Made by a program: the position numbers and the translations under genes. Source: Acidobacteriota bacterium (GTDB lineage Bacteria > Acidobacteriota > Thermoanaerobaculia > Thermoanaerobaculales > Sulfomarinibacteraceae). Taken from it: a stretch of 64,000 nt of DNA. Shown here piece by piece: positions 1 through 8,852 of the stretch. The stretch is taken from assembly GCA_022340665.1 (NCBI GenBank), contig JAJDNM010000062.1, positions 44,372 through 108,371 on the forward strand. The letters are read 5' to 3'. Within the stretch, counting starts at the first letter, position 1, and each line of letters starts with the position of its first letter. The notes beneath the pieces were generated by a model, which saw only the letters and a program-made list of their open reading frames with translations, was not told the DNA's origin and did no database searches.

Positions 1-1
1 C

Positions 2-910
2 CGAGATCGGCTTGCCGCCTACGGCCTCGGGGTCTCCGACGTGGCATCGGTTCTCCGGTCGATGGTGCAGGGCGACGTCGCCACAGACATCACCCGGTCG
101 GACCGAACCATCGATATCCGCATACGGGCAGCAGAAAGGTTCCGGGGTTCCGCGGATGCTCTTGAAAATCTGACCGTTACGCATGCCGGGACGACGCCGA
201 TTCCCCTGTCCGCGGTTGCGGAGATAGTGGAACTGGAGGGCCCGGCCGAAATCAGGCGCGCAGACGGGAGCCGGATCGCCCGCATCACGGCCAACCTCGA
301 GGGTGACCGTGACCTCGGATCGGTCACCGGTGATGTCAGAAACTCCCTCGAAGAAATGAGCTGGCCGTCCGGCTACGACTGGCGCCTCGGCGGCCAGCAA
401 GAAGAAATGGCCACCTCCTTCAGTTCGATGAAACTCGCATTCGGACTCGCGGTTTTCATGGTCTACCTGGTCATGGCTTCACAGTTCGAGAGTCTGTTGC
501 ATCCCTTCGTCATCATGTTCTCGGTTCCGTTCGCGATCATCGGCGTCCTCGCCACGATGTGGATCTTCGGAGTCACCGTGAGCGTCGTGTCGTTAATCGG
601 TTTCATCCTCCTCGCGGGAATCGTGGTCAACGATGCCATCGTGCTGGTCGATTACGCGAACCAGCTCCGCAGGCAGGGCATGGCCAAACTCGAAGCCCTG
701 GCGAAGGCCGGAAGGGTACGCCTCCGCCCCATCCTCATGACCACGGCCACAACCGTTTTCGGCCTCTTGCCGATGGCCCTCGGGCTCGGCGAAGGAGCCG
801 AACTCCGGACACCGATGGCGCTGACCGTAATCGGCGGGATGATCACGTCGACTCTGCTGACCTTGTTGGTGGTCCCCGCAGTGTATGCAGTTCTCGACCG
901 GCGCGATTGA
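2..910 (+). CDS. RND (HAE1-type) efflux transporter, C-terminal fragment
   Basis: This is the C-terminal part of an inner-membrane proton-driven RND pump; the gene begins before the window and the frame is open from base 2. The first residues match the porter-domain region of AcrB/CusA-like pumps (YGLGVSDVASVLRSM). The second half is strongly hydrophobic with several membrane helices, a MASQFESLLHP stretch and the GIVVNDAIVLVDYANQLR stretch typical of HAE1 pumps. It ends with a short cytoplasmic tail (VLDRRD). Substrate cannot be told from this fragment; drugs or hydrophobic compounds are usual for the family. Partner membrane-fusion and TolC-type genes would be expected upstream, outside the window. 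The family call is firm and the substrate is unknown. Confidence 0.9.
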   Translation, partial: RDRLAAYGLGVSDVASVLRSMVQGDVATDITRSDRTIDIRIRAAERFRGSADALENLTVTHAGTTPIPLSAVAEIVELEGPAEIRRADGSRIARITANLEGDRDLGSVTGDVRNSLEEMSWPSGYDWRLGGQQEEMATSFSSMKLAFGLAVFMVYLVMASQFESLLHPFVIMFSVPFAIIGVLATMWIFGVTVSVVSLIGFILLAGIVVNDAIVLVDYANQLRRQGMAKLEALAKAGRVRLRPILMTTATTVFGLLPMALGLGEGAELRTPMALTVIGGMITSTLLTLLVVPAVYAVLDRRD

Positions 911-925
911 AATCCGTTTCGCGGG

Positions 926-954
926 TTGACCCGAGGCTGCTCACGTGATATATG
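926..954 (+). promoter_or_regulatory. argR promoter
   Basis: TTGACC at 926-931 and TATATG at 949-954 are separated by exactly 17 bases, a good sigma-70-type promoter lying just after the RND stop codon. Transcription would start near 961, leaving almost no leader before the argR start. The -10 box overlaps the palindrome at 951-966. Confidence 0.6.
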
Positions 955-966
955 CATATGCGCATA
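951..966 (+). promoter_or_regulatory. putative ARG box (ArgR operator)
   Basis: A 16-base imperfect palindrome, TATGCATATGCGCATA, matches its reverse complement at 12 of 16 positions and has perfect TATGC/GCATA ends. ArgR operators in several phyla are AT-rich palindromes built on TGCAT or TGAAT half-sites. It overlaps the argR -10 box, so autorepression of argR-argG-argH is the natural inference. Only one box is clear, whereas ArgR usually binds tandem boxes. Confidence 0.45.
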
Positions 967-1446
967 ATGACTGCGATGCCACGTGACCGATCCGCAGCCC
1001 GACGAATCCTGATCCGCAACCTGCTGGCGGAAAGGGCAATATCCAGCCAGGCCGAGTTGGTCGAGCTTCTTCTCGAGGCGGGCCACAGGGTCACGCAATC
1101 GACGATCTCGCGCGATCTCGCCGAAATCGGCGCGGTCAAGGCGGACGAGGGGACCGAGAACGAACGCTACGTCCTGGTTGATCAGAAACGGGGCGCGAAC
1201 GAACGCTTCGAAGTGCTGCGCCGGACACTTGAGGATTATCTCGAGGGGGCCGTGCCCTCCGGCAATCTCGTTGTGTTGAAGGTCCGATCTGCGACTGCGG
1301 GCGCGGTGGCCGCCGCCCTCGACGCTTCCCCCCCCAACGGCGTGGTGGGCACCCTGGCCGGCGATGACACGGTCGTCGTGATTGCCGACGAGTCGCTCGG
1401 CGGAGGGGCGGTGGCAAAAACGATCATGGGAATTTTGGAGGCTTGA
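967..1446 (+). CDS. argR: arginine repressor ArgR
   Basis: This is the hexameric arginine-responsive repressor/activator of arginine genes (about 159 residues, family size 150-156). The N-terminal winged-helix half holds the recognition segment TQSTISRDLAEIGAVK. The C-terminal half carries the oligomerisation and arginine-binding core, with SGNLVVLKVRSATAGAVAAALD and a GTLAGDDTVVVI motif in which the paired Asp contacts arginine. In-frame ATGs occur at 952, 958, 967 and 976. I chose 967 because the first two lie inside the promoter and operator; 976 is equally possible. It is followed after one base by argG, and the putative ARG box overlaps its promoter. Confidence 0.93.
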   Translation: MTAMPRDRSAARRILIRNLLAERAISSQAELVELLLEAGHRVTQSTISRDLAEIGAVKADEGTENERYVLVDQKRGANERFEVLRRTLEDYLEGAVPSGNLVVLKVRSATAGAVAAALDASPPNGVVGTLAGDDTVVVIADESLGGGAVAKTIMGILEA

Positions 1447-1447
1447 G

Positions 1448-2653
1448 TTGAAAGTTGTCCTCGCCTACTCCGGCGGTCTCGACACTTCGATCATTCTGCA
1501 CTGGATCAAACAGACCTACAACGCCGACGTGATCTCCTACACCGGGAACGTCGGCCAGATCGACGAGGATCTCGACGAGGTGCGTGAGGCAGCACTCGCG
1601 ACCGGCGCCTCGGAGGCGATCGTCGAGGATCTGCGCGAAGCCCTCGTTACCGAGTGCGTCTTTCCTGCGCTCAAGGCGAATGCGGTGTATGAGTGGTACT
1701 ACCTCCTCGGTACTGCCCTTGCCCGGCCGGTTCTCGCTCGGGGACTGGTCACGACTGCCGAACGTTTCGGAGCCGACGCGATTGCCCATGGCGCAACCGG
1801 GAAGGGCAACGATCAGGTCCGATTCGAGCTGTCGGCCTATGCGCTCCAACCCGAGATCCGCGTGATCGCACCGTGGCGGGAATGGGACATGAAGGGTCGC
1901 ACCGACCTCGTTGCCTACGCCAACGAGCACGGAGTACCGATCCCTGCGGCCCCCAAACCATCGTATTCGATGGACGCAAACCTCATGCACGTCTCGTACG
2001 AGGGAGGTGTTCTCGAGGATCCCTGGGCGAGTCCACCGGAAGGCATGTTTCGTATGACCACTGACCCGGAGATCGCACCCGACGAGGCGGAGATCGTCAC
2101 GGTCCGCTTCGAAAAGGGCGTGCCGAAAGAGATCAACGGGAGCAAGATGGACCCGGTCACCCTGCTCGAAACTCTCAACACGATCGGCGGCCGCCACGGA
2201 GTCGGACGAGTCGACATCGTCGAAAACAGGTTTCTCGGCATGAAGAGCCGTGGCGTGTACGAGACCCCCGGGGGCACAATTCTGCACCATGCCCATCGTG
2301 CGGTCGAGTCGATCACCCTCGATCGCGAGGTGCAGCACCTGCGCGATGAGCTTGTGCCCCGGTACGCCGAAATGGTGTACAACGGCCTCTGGTTCAGCCC
2401 CGAACGCGAGGCACTGCAGCGGTTCATGGACACTGTTCAGGAGCGGGTCAACGGTGAGGCCCGGCTCAAGCTCTTCAAGGGTGGCGTGACGGTGCAAGGT
2501 CGCAGGTCGGAGACCCACACTCTTTATGACGAAGCGGTCGCAACCTTCGAGGCAGACGAGGTCTATGACCAGGCGGACGCAAACGGTTTCATCCGGCTCA
2601 ACGCCCTGCGCTTGCGGACACTCGGGGGCAAGAGAATCTCGGAAGGCGAATGA
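1448..2653 (+). CDS. argG: argininosuccinate synthase
   Basis: The enzyme joins citrulline and aspartate using ATP in the penultimate step of arginine synthesis. It has the N-terminal P-loop-like PPi motif AYSGGLDTS, GATGKGNDQVRFE around residues 115-130, and the conserved KPSYSMDANLMHVSYEGG segment. The predicted length is 401 residues, as expected. I chose the TTG at 1448, one base after the argR stop, because GGAGG at 1437-1441 is ideally spaced and the protein then begins LKVVLAYSGG as in the family. It overlaps argH by 4 bases (ATGA), so the two are translationally coupled. Arginine control through ArgR is likely. Confidence 0.97.
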   Translation: MKVVLAYSGGLDTSIILHWIKQTYNADVISYTGNVGQIDEDLDEVREAALATGASEAIVEDLREALVTECVFPALKANAVYEWYYLLGTALARPVLARGLVTTAERFGADAIAHGATGKGNDQVRFELSAYALQPEIRVIAPWREWDMKGRTDLVAYANEHGVPIPAAPKPSYSMDANLMHVSYEGGVLEDPWASPPEGMFRMTTDPEIAPDEAEIVTVRFEKGVPKEINGSKMDPVTLLETLNTIGGRHGVGRVDIVENRFLGMKSRGVYETPGGTILHHAHRAVESITLDREVQHLRDELVPRYAEMVYNGLWFSPEREALQRFMDTVQERVNGEARLKLFKGGVTVQGRRSETHTLYDEAVATFEADEVYDQADANGFIRLNALRLRTLGGKRISEGE

Positions 2654-4035
2654 GCCTCCTGCGAGACCTTTTTGACCGCGGGGAGGACGGACTTTTTCGC
2701 GCCTTCGCTTCGTCGCTCGAGATCGACCGATGGATCGCCGAGGAAGACATCGAGGGGTCGATTGCGCACGTGACCATGCTGGGCGATGCAGGAATCCTAC
2801 CCCCGGGCGAGGCAGAAACCTTGATTCAGGGTCTCCGGCAGATCCTCGAAGAGTTCCAGGAGGGAACCTGGACTCTCGACGGATCGGAGGAGGACATCCA
2901 CATGGCGGTGGAGGCGCGTCTCACCGGTCTTGTTGGTGAGGTTGGGGGCAAGCTTCACACTGCCCGCTCACGAAACGACCAGGTGGCAACGGACGTCCGG
3001 CTGTGGATGAGACGGCGGCTCGGAAATCTCGCATCTGCGGTCAGCGGTCTCGCCACCGTCCTCCTCGATCGCACCGTCAAAGACGGCCAGGTGCTCATTC
3101 CGGGCTACACGCATCTCCAGCGCGGACAGCCCATTCTCCTCGGCCACCACCTGCTTGCGCACGCCTGGGCGTTGAGCCGAGATCTCGAGCGAATACGCGA
3201 GGCAACCCTCAGAATCAATCGAAGTCCTCTCGGCTCGGGCGCCCTCGCCGGGACTTCCCACCCCATCGACCGTCATCGTACAGCCAGCCTGCTGGGCTTT
3301 TCCGGGCCAATAGAGAACGCCATGGATGCTGTGGCGGCAAAGGATCATCTGCAGGAGGCCGTTTCGGTGTGCGCCATTTGCATGTCGAACCTGTCACGGA
3401 TGGCCGAGGAGCTCGTCCTCTGGTCGTCAGCCGAATTCGCCCTGGTTCGCCTCGCCGAGCAACACACAACCAGCTCGAGCATCATGCCGCAGAAGCGCAA
3501 CCCCGACGGCGCCGAACTCATTCGGGGCGAATCCGGGGTGGTTTACGGGCATCTGCAGGCCCTCTTGACCCTCACCAAGGCGATGCCGCTCGCCTACAAC
3601 CGTGATCTGCAAACGGAGCGGAAACCTCTGATCGAGACGATACTGCTGACCACGGCATCCACCCGGCTGCTTGCTGCAATGTGGCGGGCACTGGAAATCA
3701 AGTCTGCGCGATTCGAGAGCGAGCTTTGGGGTGATTTCAGCCTTGCGACCGAACTCGCGGATCTCCTGGTAGAAAGAGGGGTTCCGTTCCGGGAGGCACA
3801 CGGCGCCGTAGCGCGAGCCGTGAAATGGTGCGAAGAAGAGGGAGGGAACCTCACCCTCCTCAACGGTGGCAATGCCCAGCAATTCCACCCCGACTTCCCC
3901 ACCGATCTGAGCCAGTGGCTCGATCCGCGGGCAGCTGCGGAGCGTCGAAGGTCCTTCGGAGGGACAGCCTCGGCCGAAATCGCTCGTCAGGTCACTCTCC
4001 TGCGAGATCTACTCGCACAGGAAGGCGGGGACTGA
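2650..4035 (+). CDS. argH: argininosuccinate lyase
   Basis: The lyase cleaves argininosuccinate to arginine and fumarate, the last arginine step. The 461-residue protein belongs to the fumarase/aspartase superfamily. It shows the signature loop SSSIMPQKRNPDGAE with the catalytic serine, the TARSRNDQVATD motif and PGYTHLQRGQP with the catalytic His. The start overlaps the argG stop (ATGA). It is the last gene of the argR-argG-argH cluster; the next gene starts 46 bases on with its own -10 box. The fumarate released could be used by the fumarase-type enzyme at 47013. Confidence 0.97.
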   Translation: MSLLRDLFDRGEDGLFRAFASSLEIDRWIAEEDIEGSIAHVTMLGDAGILPPGEAETLIQGLRQILEEFQEGTWTLDGSEEDIHMAVEARLTGLVGEVGGKLHTARSRNDQVATDVRLWMRRRLGNLASAVSGLATVLLDRTVKDGQVLIPGYTHLQRGQPILLGHHLLAHAWALSRDLERIREATLRINRSPLGSGALAGTSHPIDRHRTASLLGFSGPIENAMDAVAAKDHLQEAVSVCAICMSNLSRMAEELVLWSSAEFALVRLAEQHTTSSSIMPQKRNPDGAELIRGESGVVYGHLQALLTLTKAMPLAYNRDLQTERKPLIETILLTTASTRLLAAMWRALEIKSARFESELWGDFSLATELADLLVERGVPFREAHGAVARAVKWCEEEGGNLTLLNGGNAQQFHPDFPTDLSQWLDPRAAAERRRSFGGTASAEIARQVTLLRDLLAQEGGD

Positions 4036-4081
4036 CCTCGCTCTCCTACTGAGAAAGTCAAAAACACATACAATTACGAGA

Positions 4082-6352
4082 GTGTCGAAACCGACGAAGG
4101 ACGCTTTCCGTAAATTGGGCATGTGTCGACCAGCTGTTGTCCTTCTGCTCACCCTTTTCCCCCCAGTCGTTTCTTTAGCCGATTCGCGGAACGAGAGCTT
4201 GGATGGGTCACAGACTCCAGGCCAGATTCCACGGGTCGAGTCCCGGATCGAGGTCGACGGCGTACTCGACGAGGCGTTGTGGGAGAGGGCGTGGACGATG
4301 CCTCTGGACTATGAAGTCAGTCCCGGAGAAAATACGCCGGCGCTCGCCCAGACGGAAGTCCTCGTGATGCACGATGCCAACCGCATCTACGTGGGTTTTC
4401 GAGCGCACGATCCAGATCCGGGTGCGATTCGCGCGCACCTCTCGGATCGCGACGAGGCGTGGAGCGACGACTGGGTCGGAGTCGTCCTCGACACATTCAA
4501 CGACGAACGCCGCGACTATCTCTTCGTGGTGAATCCGTTCGGCGTACAAATGGACGTCATCGAGGTCGAATCGACCGGCGGAACGCCGTGGGACGGAATC
4601 TGGAAATCGGCTGCCACGATCACGGACTGGGGCTGGTCAGCCGAAATCGAGATCCCTTTCTCCACCCTTCGATTCCAGCGCAGCACGGGACCTCAGGTCT
4701 GGGGTTTCGACGCGATTCGTGGCTACCCCCGAAATGTATCCCACCAGATGGGCGCCTTTCCGCGCGACCGGAGCAACAACTGCTATCTCTGTCAGGCGCT
4801 GAAGATCGAGGGCTTTGCCGGCGTCTCTCCCGGGCGCAACATCGAGATCGACCCGACCTTGACCACTTTCCGCACCGACGAACGGGAGGAAATCCCGGAT
4901 GGTCCGATGGACACGGGAGATACAGAGATCGACCTCGGCCTCACCGCGCGCTGGGGCGTGACGCCGAACCTCACGCTGAGCGGGACGATCAATCCGGATT
5001 TTTCGCAGGTCGAAGCCGACGCGTTGCAGCTCACCGTCAACCGCCCATTCGCGATCTTCTTCCCCGAGCTGCGTCCATTCTTCATGGAGGGCGCCGATTT
5101 CTTCGATACCTCGATGGACGTCGTCTACACCCGAGTGATGCGCGATCCAGAGTGGGGCTTGAAACTGACCGGTAAAGAAGGATCACACACGGTCGGCGCC
5201 TACGTGGTCGAAGACGAGATCACCAATCTGATCATGCCCGGCAGCGAAAGCTCGGATTTCACCGTCCTCGAACAACCGAACACGGCGACAGTGTTGCGCT
5301 ACAAGTACGATGTGGGGAACCGGTTCACCCTCGGCGGCATATTCACCAACCGCGATGGGACGGATTATCTCAACCGCGTCGTCGGCATCGATGGCGACCT
5401 CCGCCTGACGGCGAAGGACCGCGTCTGGCTTCAGCTCCTGCGTTCGAGTACCCGATACCCGGATTCGGTGGTGGAAGAGTTCGACCAACCGGAGGGCACC
5501 CTCGACGACTGGACCGCCGAAGTCGTTTACGTCCACGAGACCCGCACCTGGGAGTGGTGGGCAGCGTTCCAAGACGTCGGCACAGATTTCCGGGCCGACC
5601 TCGGATTCATGCCACGGGTGGATCACCAGCACCGCGAGGTCGGCCTCGGCTACCAGTGGAACGCGACCGACACGAGCTGGTACTCACGAATGGACATCAA
5701 GGCCAAGGTCGAGGACACCGTCGACCAGACCGGTTTCCTCCTCTTCCACGAGGATGTCGTCCAGTTCACCATCGAAGGACCGTATCAATCACACTCCGTC
5801 ATCCGACCGAGCAGGGCACGAGAGGGATTCGGTGGGAAGGAGTTCGACGTCAGCCGTCTTCGGCTCCACGTCTGCGGCAACCCCAACCGCCACAGCCATG
5901 CCTACCTGAACCTCGAGGGAGGCGGGAAGGTCGATTATGCCAACACGCGGCTTGGCGATTTCCTCAACCTGAACCTCGGTCTCTCCTATCGCTTCGGAAG
6001 GCATCTCTCCGTCGAACCCTCCTATGTCTGGGAGCGAATGGACGTTGACGAAGGGTGGCTCTACACCACCTCCATCGCCAAGCTCTACGCCTCTTGGCAG
6101 TTCAACGCCCGTTGTTTCGCGCGCGCCATCCTCCAGTACGTGGACGATGAGTTCAACACCGGCCTCTACTCCGATGACCGCGACCCGAAGACACGATGGC
6201 TCTTTTCCCAGCTGCTTTTTTCCTACAAGCTGAACCCGCGCACCGTTTTTTTCCTCGGTTACTCGGACAACTCGGTCGCCAACCAGGATTACGGCCTCAC
6301 GCAGGTGGATCGCACGATTTTCGCCAAGATTGGCTACGCCTGGGTGTTGTGA
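4082..6352 (+). CDS. exported DUF5916 protein with N-terminal CBM9-like domain
   Basis: This 756-residue protein begins with a signal peptide (hydrophobic core around residues 18-32). A CBM9-like beta-sandwich follows (RIEVDGVLDEALWERA, then YVGFRAHDPDP and RDYLFVVNPFGVQMD). The C-terminal part is long, aromatic-rich and alternating, and ends in a tryptophan-valine-leucine terminus, consistent with an outer-membrane beta-barrel. This architecture matches DUF5916 proteins, common in Acidobacteriota, Gemmatimonadota and Bacteroidota, whose function is unproven. A role in glycan binding or export is inference. The start is GTG at 4082, seven bases after TACAAT (4069-4074), a leaderless arrangement; ATG 4121 is an alternative but would remove the basic n-region. 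Confidence 0.85.
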   Translation: MSKPTKDAFRKLGMCRPAVVLLLTLFPPVVSLADSRNESLDGSQTPGQIPRVESRIEVDGVLDEALWERAWTMPLDYEVSPGENTPALAQTEVLVMHDANRIYVGFRAHDPDPGAIRAHLSDRDEAWSDDWVGVVLDTFNDERRDYLFVVNPFGVQMDVIEVESTGGTPWDGIWKSAATITDWGWSAEIEIPFSTLRFQRSTGPQVWGFDAIRGYPRNVSHQMGAFPRDRSNNCYLCQALKIEGFAGVSPGRNIEIDPTLTTFRTDEREEIPDGPMDTGDTEIDLGLTARWGVTPNLTLSGTINPDFSQVEADALQLTVNRPFAIFFPELRPFFMEGADFFDTSMDVVYTRVMRDPEWGLKLTGKEGSHTVGAYVVEDEITNLIMPGSESSDFTVLEQPNTATVLRYKYDVGNRFTLGGIFTNRDGTDYLNRVVGIDGDLRLTAKDRVWLQLLRSSTRYPDSVVEEFDQPEGTLDDWTAEVVYVHETRTWEWWAAFQDVGTDFRADLGFMPRVDHQHREVGLGYQWNATDTSWYSRMDIKAKVEDTVDQTGFLLFHEDVVQFTIEGPYQSHSVIRPSRAREGFGGKEFDVSRLRLHVCGNPNRHSHAYLNLEGGGKVDYANTRLGDFLNLNLGLSYRFGRHLSVEPSYVWERMDVDEGWLYTTSIAKLYASWQFNARCFARAILQYVDDEFNTGLYSDDRDPKTRWLFSQLLFSYKLNPRTVFFLGYSDNSVANQDYGLTQVDRTIFAKIGYAWVL

Positions 6353-6353
6353 C

Positions 6354-6827
6354 CTATTGTGAGCCCTCCTGGAGCCTGAAGCGAGTCCAATACGCGTCCG
6401 CGCTGTCGGTGAAGCGCATGATTTCGCCGGACTCATCGAGAAGGAGATCGAGCACGTGCTGTTTGCCCGCCAGGTCGTGGTAAAAAATGGTGTATTGGTC
6501 GAGATCTCCGACCTCGTGCGTGTCCATCCCATCGACCTCGTACTTGACGACTCCGGTGCCACCGGTCCCGATGGTGACGGTGTCCTTCCGGAACTCGTAG
6601 TATTGATCGTTGAAATCGGGGTGCGAGGTCGTCCACAGGCCGTGAAGACGCGGGGTCACCTCTGAGAACTCAGGTCGCTGCCACAGGACCAATCGAGCCA
6701 CAGCTATTGCGAGAATGACGACCACCAGCAAACCCACCAGAATTCTGGTTGTGCTCAGTACTCCTGGTTCCTGCTCCTCGAGATCCTCGAGGTCGTCCCA
6801 ATCATCGTCATCGTATTTTCTTGCCAT
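6354..6827 (-). CDS. small single-pass membrane protein, unknown function
   Basis: The 157-residue protein has a very acidic N-terminus (MARKYDDDDWDDLEDLEEQE), one membrane helix at about residues 24-45 (ILVGLLVVVILAIAVARLVL) and a soluble C-terminal domain of about 110 residues rich in aromatic and beta-type residues (LHGLWTTSHPDFNDQYYEF). The topology suggests a cytoplasmic acidic tail and a periplasmic lipocalin-like or beta domain; that fold is only a guess. I chose ATG 6827 over GTG 6839 because GGGGGC lies just upstream. It converges tail-to-tail with the DUF5916 gene, with one base between the stop codons. I do not recognise the family. Confidence 0.7.
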   Translation of the reverse strand: MARKYDDDDWDDLEDLEEQEPGVLSTTRILVGLLVVVILAIAVARLVLWQRPEFSEVTPRLHGLWTTSHPDFNDQYYEFRKDTVTIGTGGTGVVKYEVDGMDTHEVGDLDQYTIFYHDLAGKQHVLDLLLDESGEIMRFTDSADAYWTRFRLQEGSQ

Positions 6828-6867
6828 GGCCGCCCCCACTGCGGACTATGGGATCGCGCTCGCCCGC

Positions 6868-7791
6868 CTACTTAATACGATACCTCGCCACGTCCGGGTT
6901 GACCCCAACGGGCTTGAATTTCTCCCAGAGATAGAATCCGGAACCGGTCTTTGCACCGAGCTGCCCGGACTCGACCAGCCGCTTGAGTAGGGGACTTGGT
7001 TTGTAGAAGCTGCCGAACTCATCCTCGATCACCTCGCAGATAAAGAGCATGGTGTCGAGGCCCACATAGTCTGCAGTCATCAGCGGCCCCATTTTGTGAC
7101 CGAGACAGTAGGTACATTTGTCGACGTCATCGACCGCCGCGATCCCCTCCTCGACCACGCGAATGGCTTCATTGACGAAAGGAACGAACATCCGGTTGAT
7201 GGCAAATCCGGCCTTGTCTTCGGCCGGGATCTCGATCTTCCCCAGGTCGTGACAGAGCGCGACCACTGTTTCATAGGTCTGGTCGGACGTGGCGAGACCA
7301 CGAATGATCTCGACACCCTGCTGCATCGGCACCGGGTTCATGAAGTGCATACCCATGAAGAGGTCCGGCTTCCCATAGGCCGCTCCGAGTCGGGTGATGC
7401 TGATCCCGGAGGTGTTGGAAACGAGGATTTTGTCGTAACTCTTTGCAGCCAGATCGCGGTTGATCTTTTCCTTGAGTTCGGGACGCTCGGGCACTGCCTC
7501 GATGATGAGATCGCAGCCCAATAGATCTTCGATGGCACTGGTGGTCGTCAGCCGGCCGAGCGCCTCGTCCTTGGCTTCGCCGGTGATTCCCTTTTCGCCC
7601 CCTGACTTCTCGAACGCCTTGACCAACCGGTCGAGACTCCTGGATATCGCCTCGAGCCCGCGCTCGAGCACGTCCGCGTCAACATCCATCACAACGACAT
7701 CGAAACCGTTCTGGGCAACCACCTGGGCAATACCGTTGCCCATGGTGCCAATGCCGATCACGCCAATCTTCCTGAGTCCGCTTTCACTCAT
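6868..7791 (-). CDS. 3-hydroxyacyl-CoA dehydrogenase (3-hydroxybutyryl-CoA type)
   Basis: This NAD(P)-dependent oxidoreductase interconverts 3-hydroxyacyl-CoA and 3-oxoacyl-CoA in beta-oxidation or butyrate-type metabolism. The 307-residue stand-alone form has the Rossmann motif GVIGIGTMG near residues 10-18, catalytic His149 in GMHFMNPVPM, the NTSG substrate motif at 126-129, and the helical C-terminal domain with DKAGFAINR and MTADYVGLDTML. The usual second Ser of NTSS is Gly here. AAAAGGAGG lies six bases before the ATG (7798-7806 on the plus strand). An acyl-CoA dehydrogenase is encoded far away at 61123. Substrate chain length cannot be read from sequence. Confidence 0.93.
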   Translation of the reverse strand: MSESGLRKIGVIGIGTMGNGIAQVVAQNGFDVVVMDVDADVLERGLEAISRSLDRLVKAFEKSGGEKGITGEAKDEALGRLTTTSAIEDLLGCDLIIEAVPERPELKEKINRDLAAKSYDKILVSNTSGISITRLGAAYGKPDLFMGMHFMNPVPMQQGVEIIRGLATSDQTYETVVALCHDLGKIEIPAEDKAGFAINRMFVPFVNEAIRVVEEGIAAVDDVDKCTYCLGHKMGPLMTADYVGLDTMLFICEVIEDEFGSFYKPSPLLKRLVESGQLGAKTGSGFYLWEKFKPVGVNPDVARYRIK

Positions 7792-7868
7792 GCAGTGCCT
7801 CCTTTTCGAATCAGCGACATTCTACGCTTCCCCGGACATACGTGAAGAAGCTCGGGACGCCGGACGGA

Positions 7869-8022
7869 GGATCTTGGATCTTGGATGTTGGATGTTGGAT
7901 GTTGGATGTTGGATGCAACTAGTGATGGCTTCGTCTTACGGATTTGTCAAGGGCTTGCCATGGCGAAGCCAAACGGGCGAAGCCGGGTGGATGGGTGGAT
8001 CGAGTATCCAGTATCCAGCATC
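7869..8022. repeat. heptad inverted element H1 (GGATGTT word)
   Basis: The left arm at 7869-7915 is 6.7 tandem copies of GGAT(C/G)TT with an exact 7-base period. The right arm at 8004-8022 reads, on the complementary strand, as GGATACT heptads. The 88-base loop contains TTGTCAAGGGCT (7944-7955), identical to a 12-mer in the loop of H6, and the G-rich GGGTGGATGGGTGGATCGAG (7985-8004). It lies between two divergent genes. No protein signal is present. Confidence 0.85.
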
Positions 8023-8045
8023 GGGCGGGAGCGGGGGGTCGTCAG

Positions 8046-8074
8046 TTGACGCGGCGATCGGCTGCAGGTATACA
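8046..8074 (+). promoter_or_regulatory. promoter of the tsaC/yciO-like gene
   Basis: TTGACG (8046-8051) and TATACA (8069-8074) are exactly 17 bases apart, a near-consensus sigma-70-type promoter. The predicted transcript would start near 8081, only about six bases before the ATG at 8088, and no Shine-Dalgarno sequence is visible. Confidence 0.65.
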
Positions 8075-8087
8075 CGTTGGGCTTGAG

Positions 8088-8705
8088 ATGATTCTGGAAA
8101 TCGACCCCACCGAACCGGAACCGTGGTTGCTCGCTCGCGCAGCACAGGTGCTGCGTGAAGGTGGCGTCGTTGTCATGCCGACAGACACGGTGTACGGCAT
8201 GGCGTGCGGCATCACCCACCCGGAGGCGATCCAACGGATATACACGCTCAAGGACATGGATCCGAAGAAACCATTGTCTATCTTGGTGAGCGACATGACA
8301 ATGGTCGGCCGCTACGCTCGAGGCGTCTCGAATCCGGCCTTCCGCCTCATGAAACGGGTGCTGCCCGGGCCGTACACGTTCATCTTTCAAGCCAGCCCTG
8401 AAGTGCCCAAAGTCATGCTCCGCAAACGGCGCACGATCGGCATAAGGATGCCTGACAACCCAATTGTCCTGGCGTTACTCGACGAACTCGGCGAGCCATT
8501 GCTCAGCTCTTCGATTCGAAGTCCCGAACAGGATTTCGTCAATGACCCTGAGGAGATCGACGCTGCTCTCGGCGACGACGTCGACATGGTTATCGATGGC
8601 GGGATCCTTCTCCCCGTGCCGTCAACCGTGGTCGACCTGTCCGGAAGCCAACCGGTCCTGCTCCGCGAAGGCAAGGGAGACGTCGAAACCCTCGAGCTGT
8701 TCTGA
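8088..8705 (+). CDS. L-threonylcarbamoyladenylate synthase-type protein (TsaC/YciO/Sua5 family)
   Basis: Members with activity make threonylcarbamoyl-AMP from threonine, bicarbonate and ATP for the tRNA t6A37 modification. The 205-residue single-domain protein has the YrdC fold signatures EGGVVVMPTDTVYGMACG (about residues 26-43), KDMDPKKPLSILVSD (about 61-75) and the SSSIRSPEQDF region near residue 141. Length and the PVPSTVVDLSG segment resemble E. coli YciO more than TsaC, so synthesis of t6A is likely but not certain. I chose ATG 8088 because a strong promoter lies just upstream and the family N-terminus begins there. Confidence 0.85.
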   Translation: MILEIDPTEPEPWLLARAAQVLREGGVVVMPTDTVYGMACGITHPEAIQRIYTLKDMDPKKPLSILVSDMTMVGRYARGVSNPAFRLMKRVLPGPYTFIFQASPEVPKVMLRKRRTIGIRMPDNPIVLALLDELGEPLLSSSIRSPEQDFVNDPEEIDAALGDDVDMVIDGGILLPVPSTVVDLSGSQPVLLREGKGDVETLELF

Positions 8706-8754
8706 GCTCATCCAGCTGCTTCGAGCGATGCGTCCTTACGATGGGTACGTATGC

Positions 8755-8852
8755 AGGAATTAGGAATGCCGCTCGCCCTCCCGTATAGATCCGAGCACCG
8801 GGCGGGCTCAGCGGCGGGGGAATCCGAATTGCTGACTCCCGATTCTCAATTC
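8755..8852. repeat. heptad inverted element H2 (GAATTAG/GAATTGA words)
   Basis: A short left arm at 8755-8770 (AGGAATTAGGAATGCC) and a right arm at 8820-8852 made of degenerate heptads around GAATCC, GAATTGC and GATTCT flank a GC-rich loop containing GGGCGGGCTCAGCGGCGGGG. The right arm begins inside the end of the glycosyltransferase gene, whose TGA stop (8846-8848, minus) is part of the array. It is more decayed than H1, H6 or H8. Confidence 0.6.

Noticed and set aside
1424..2518. Long minus-strand open frame opposite argG
   Set aside because: It is antisense to a clear argG, has no family motif and follows the codon pattern of a high-GC shadow frame. The same holds for the long frame at 53763-55172 opposite infB.
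7460..8086. Plus-strand open frame across hbd and H1 with a repeated LDVGCWMLDVGCWM peptide
   Set aside because: The peptide is only the heptad array read in frame. The frame is antisense to hbd and has no ribosome site.
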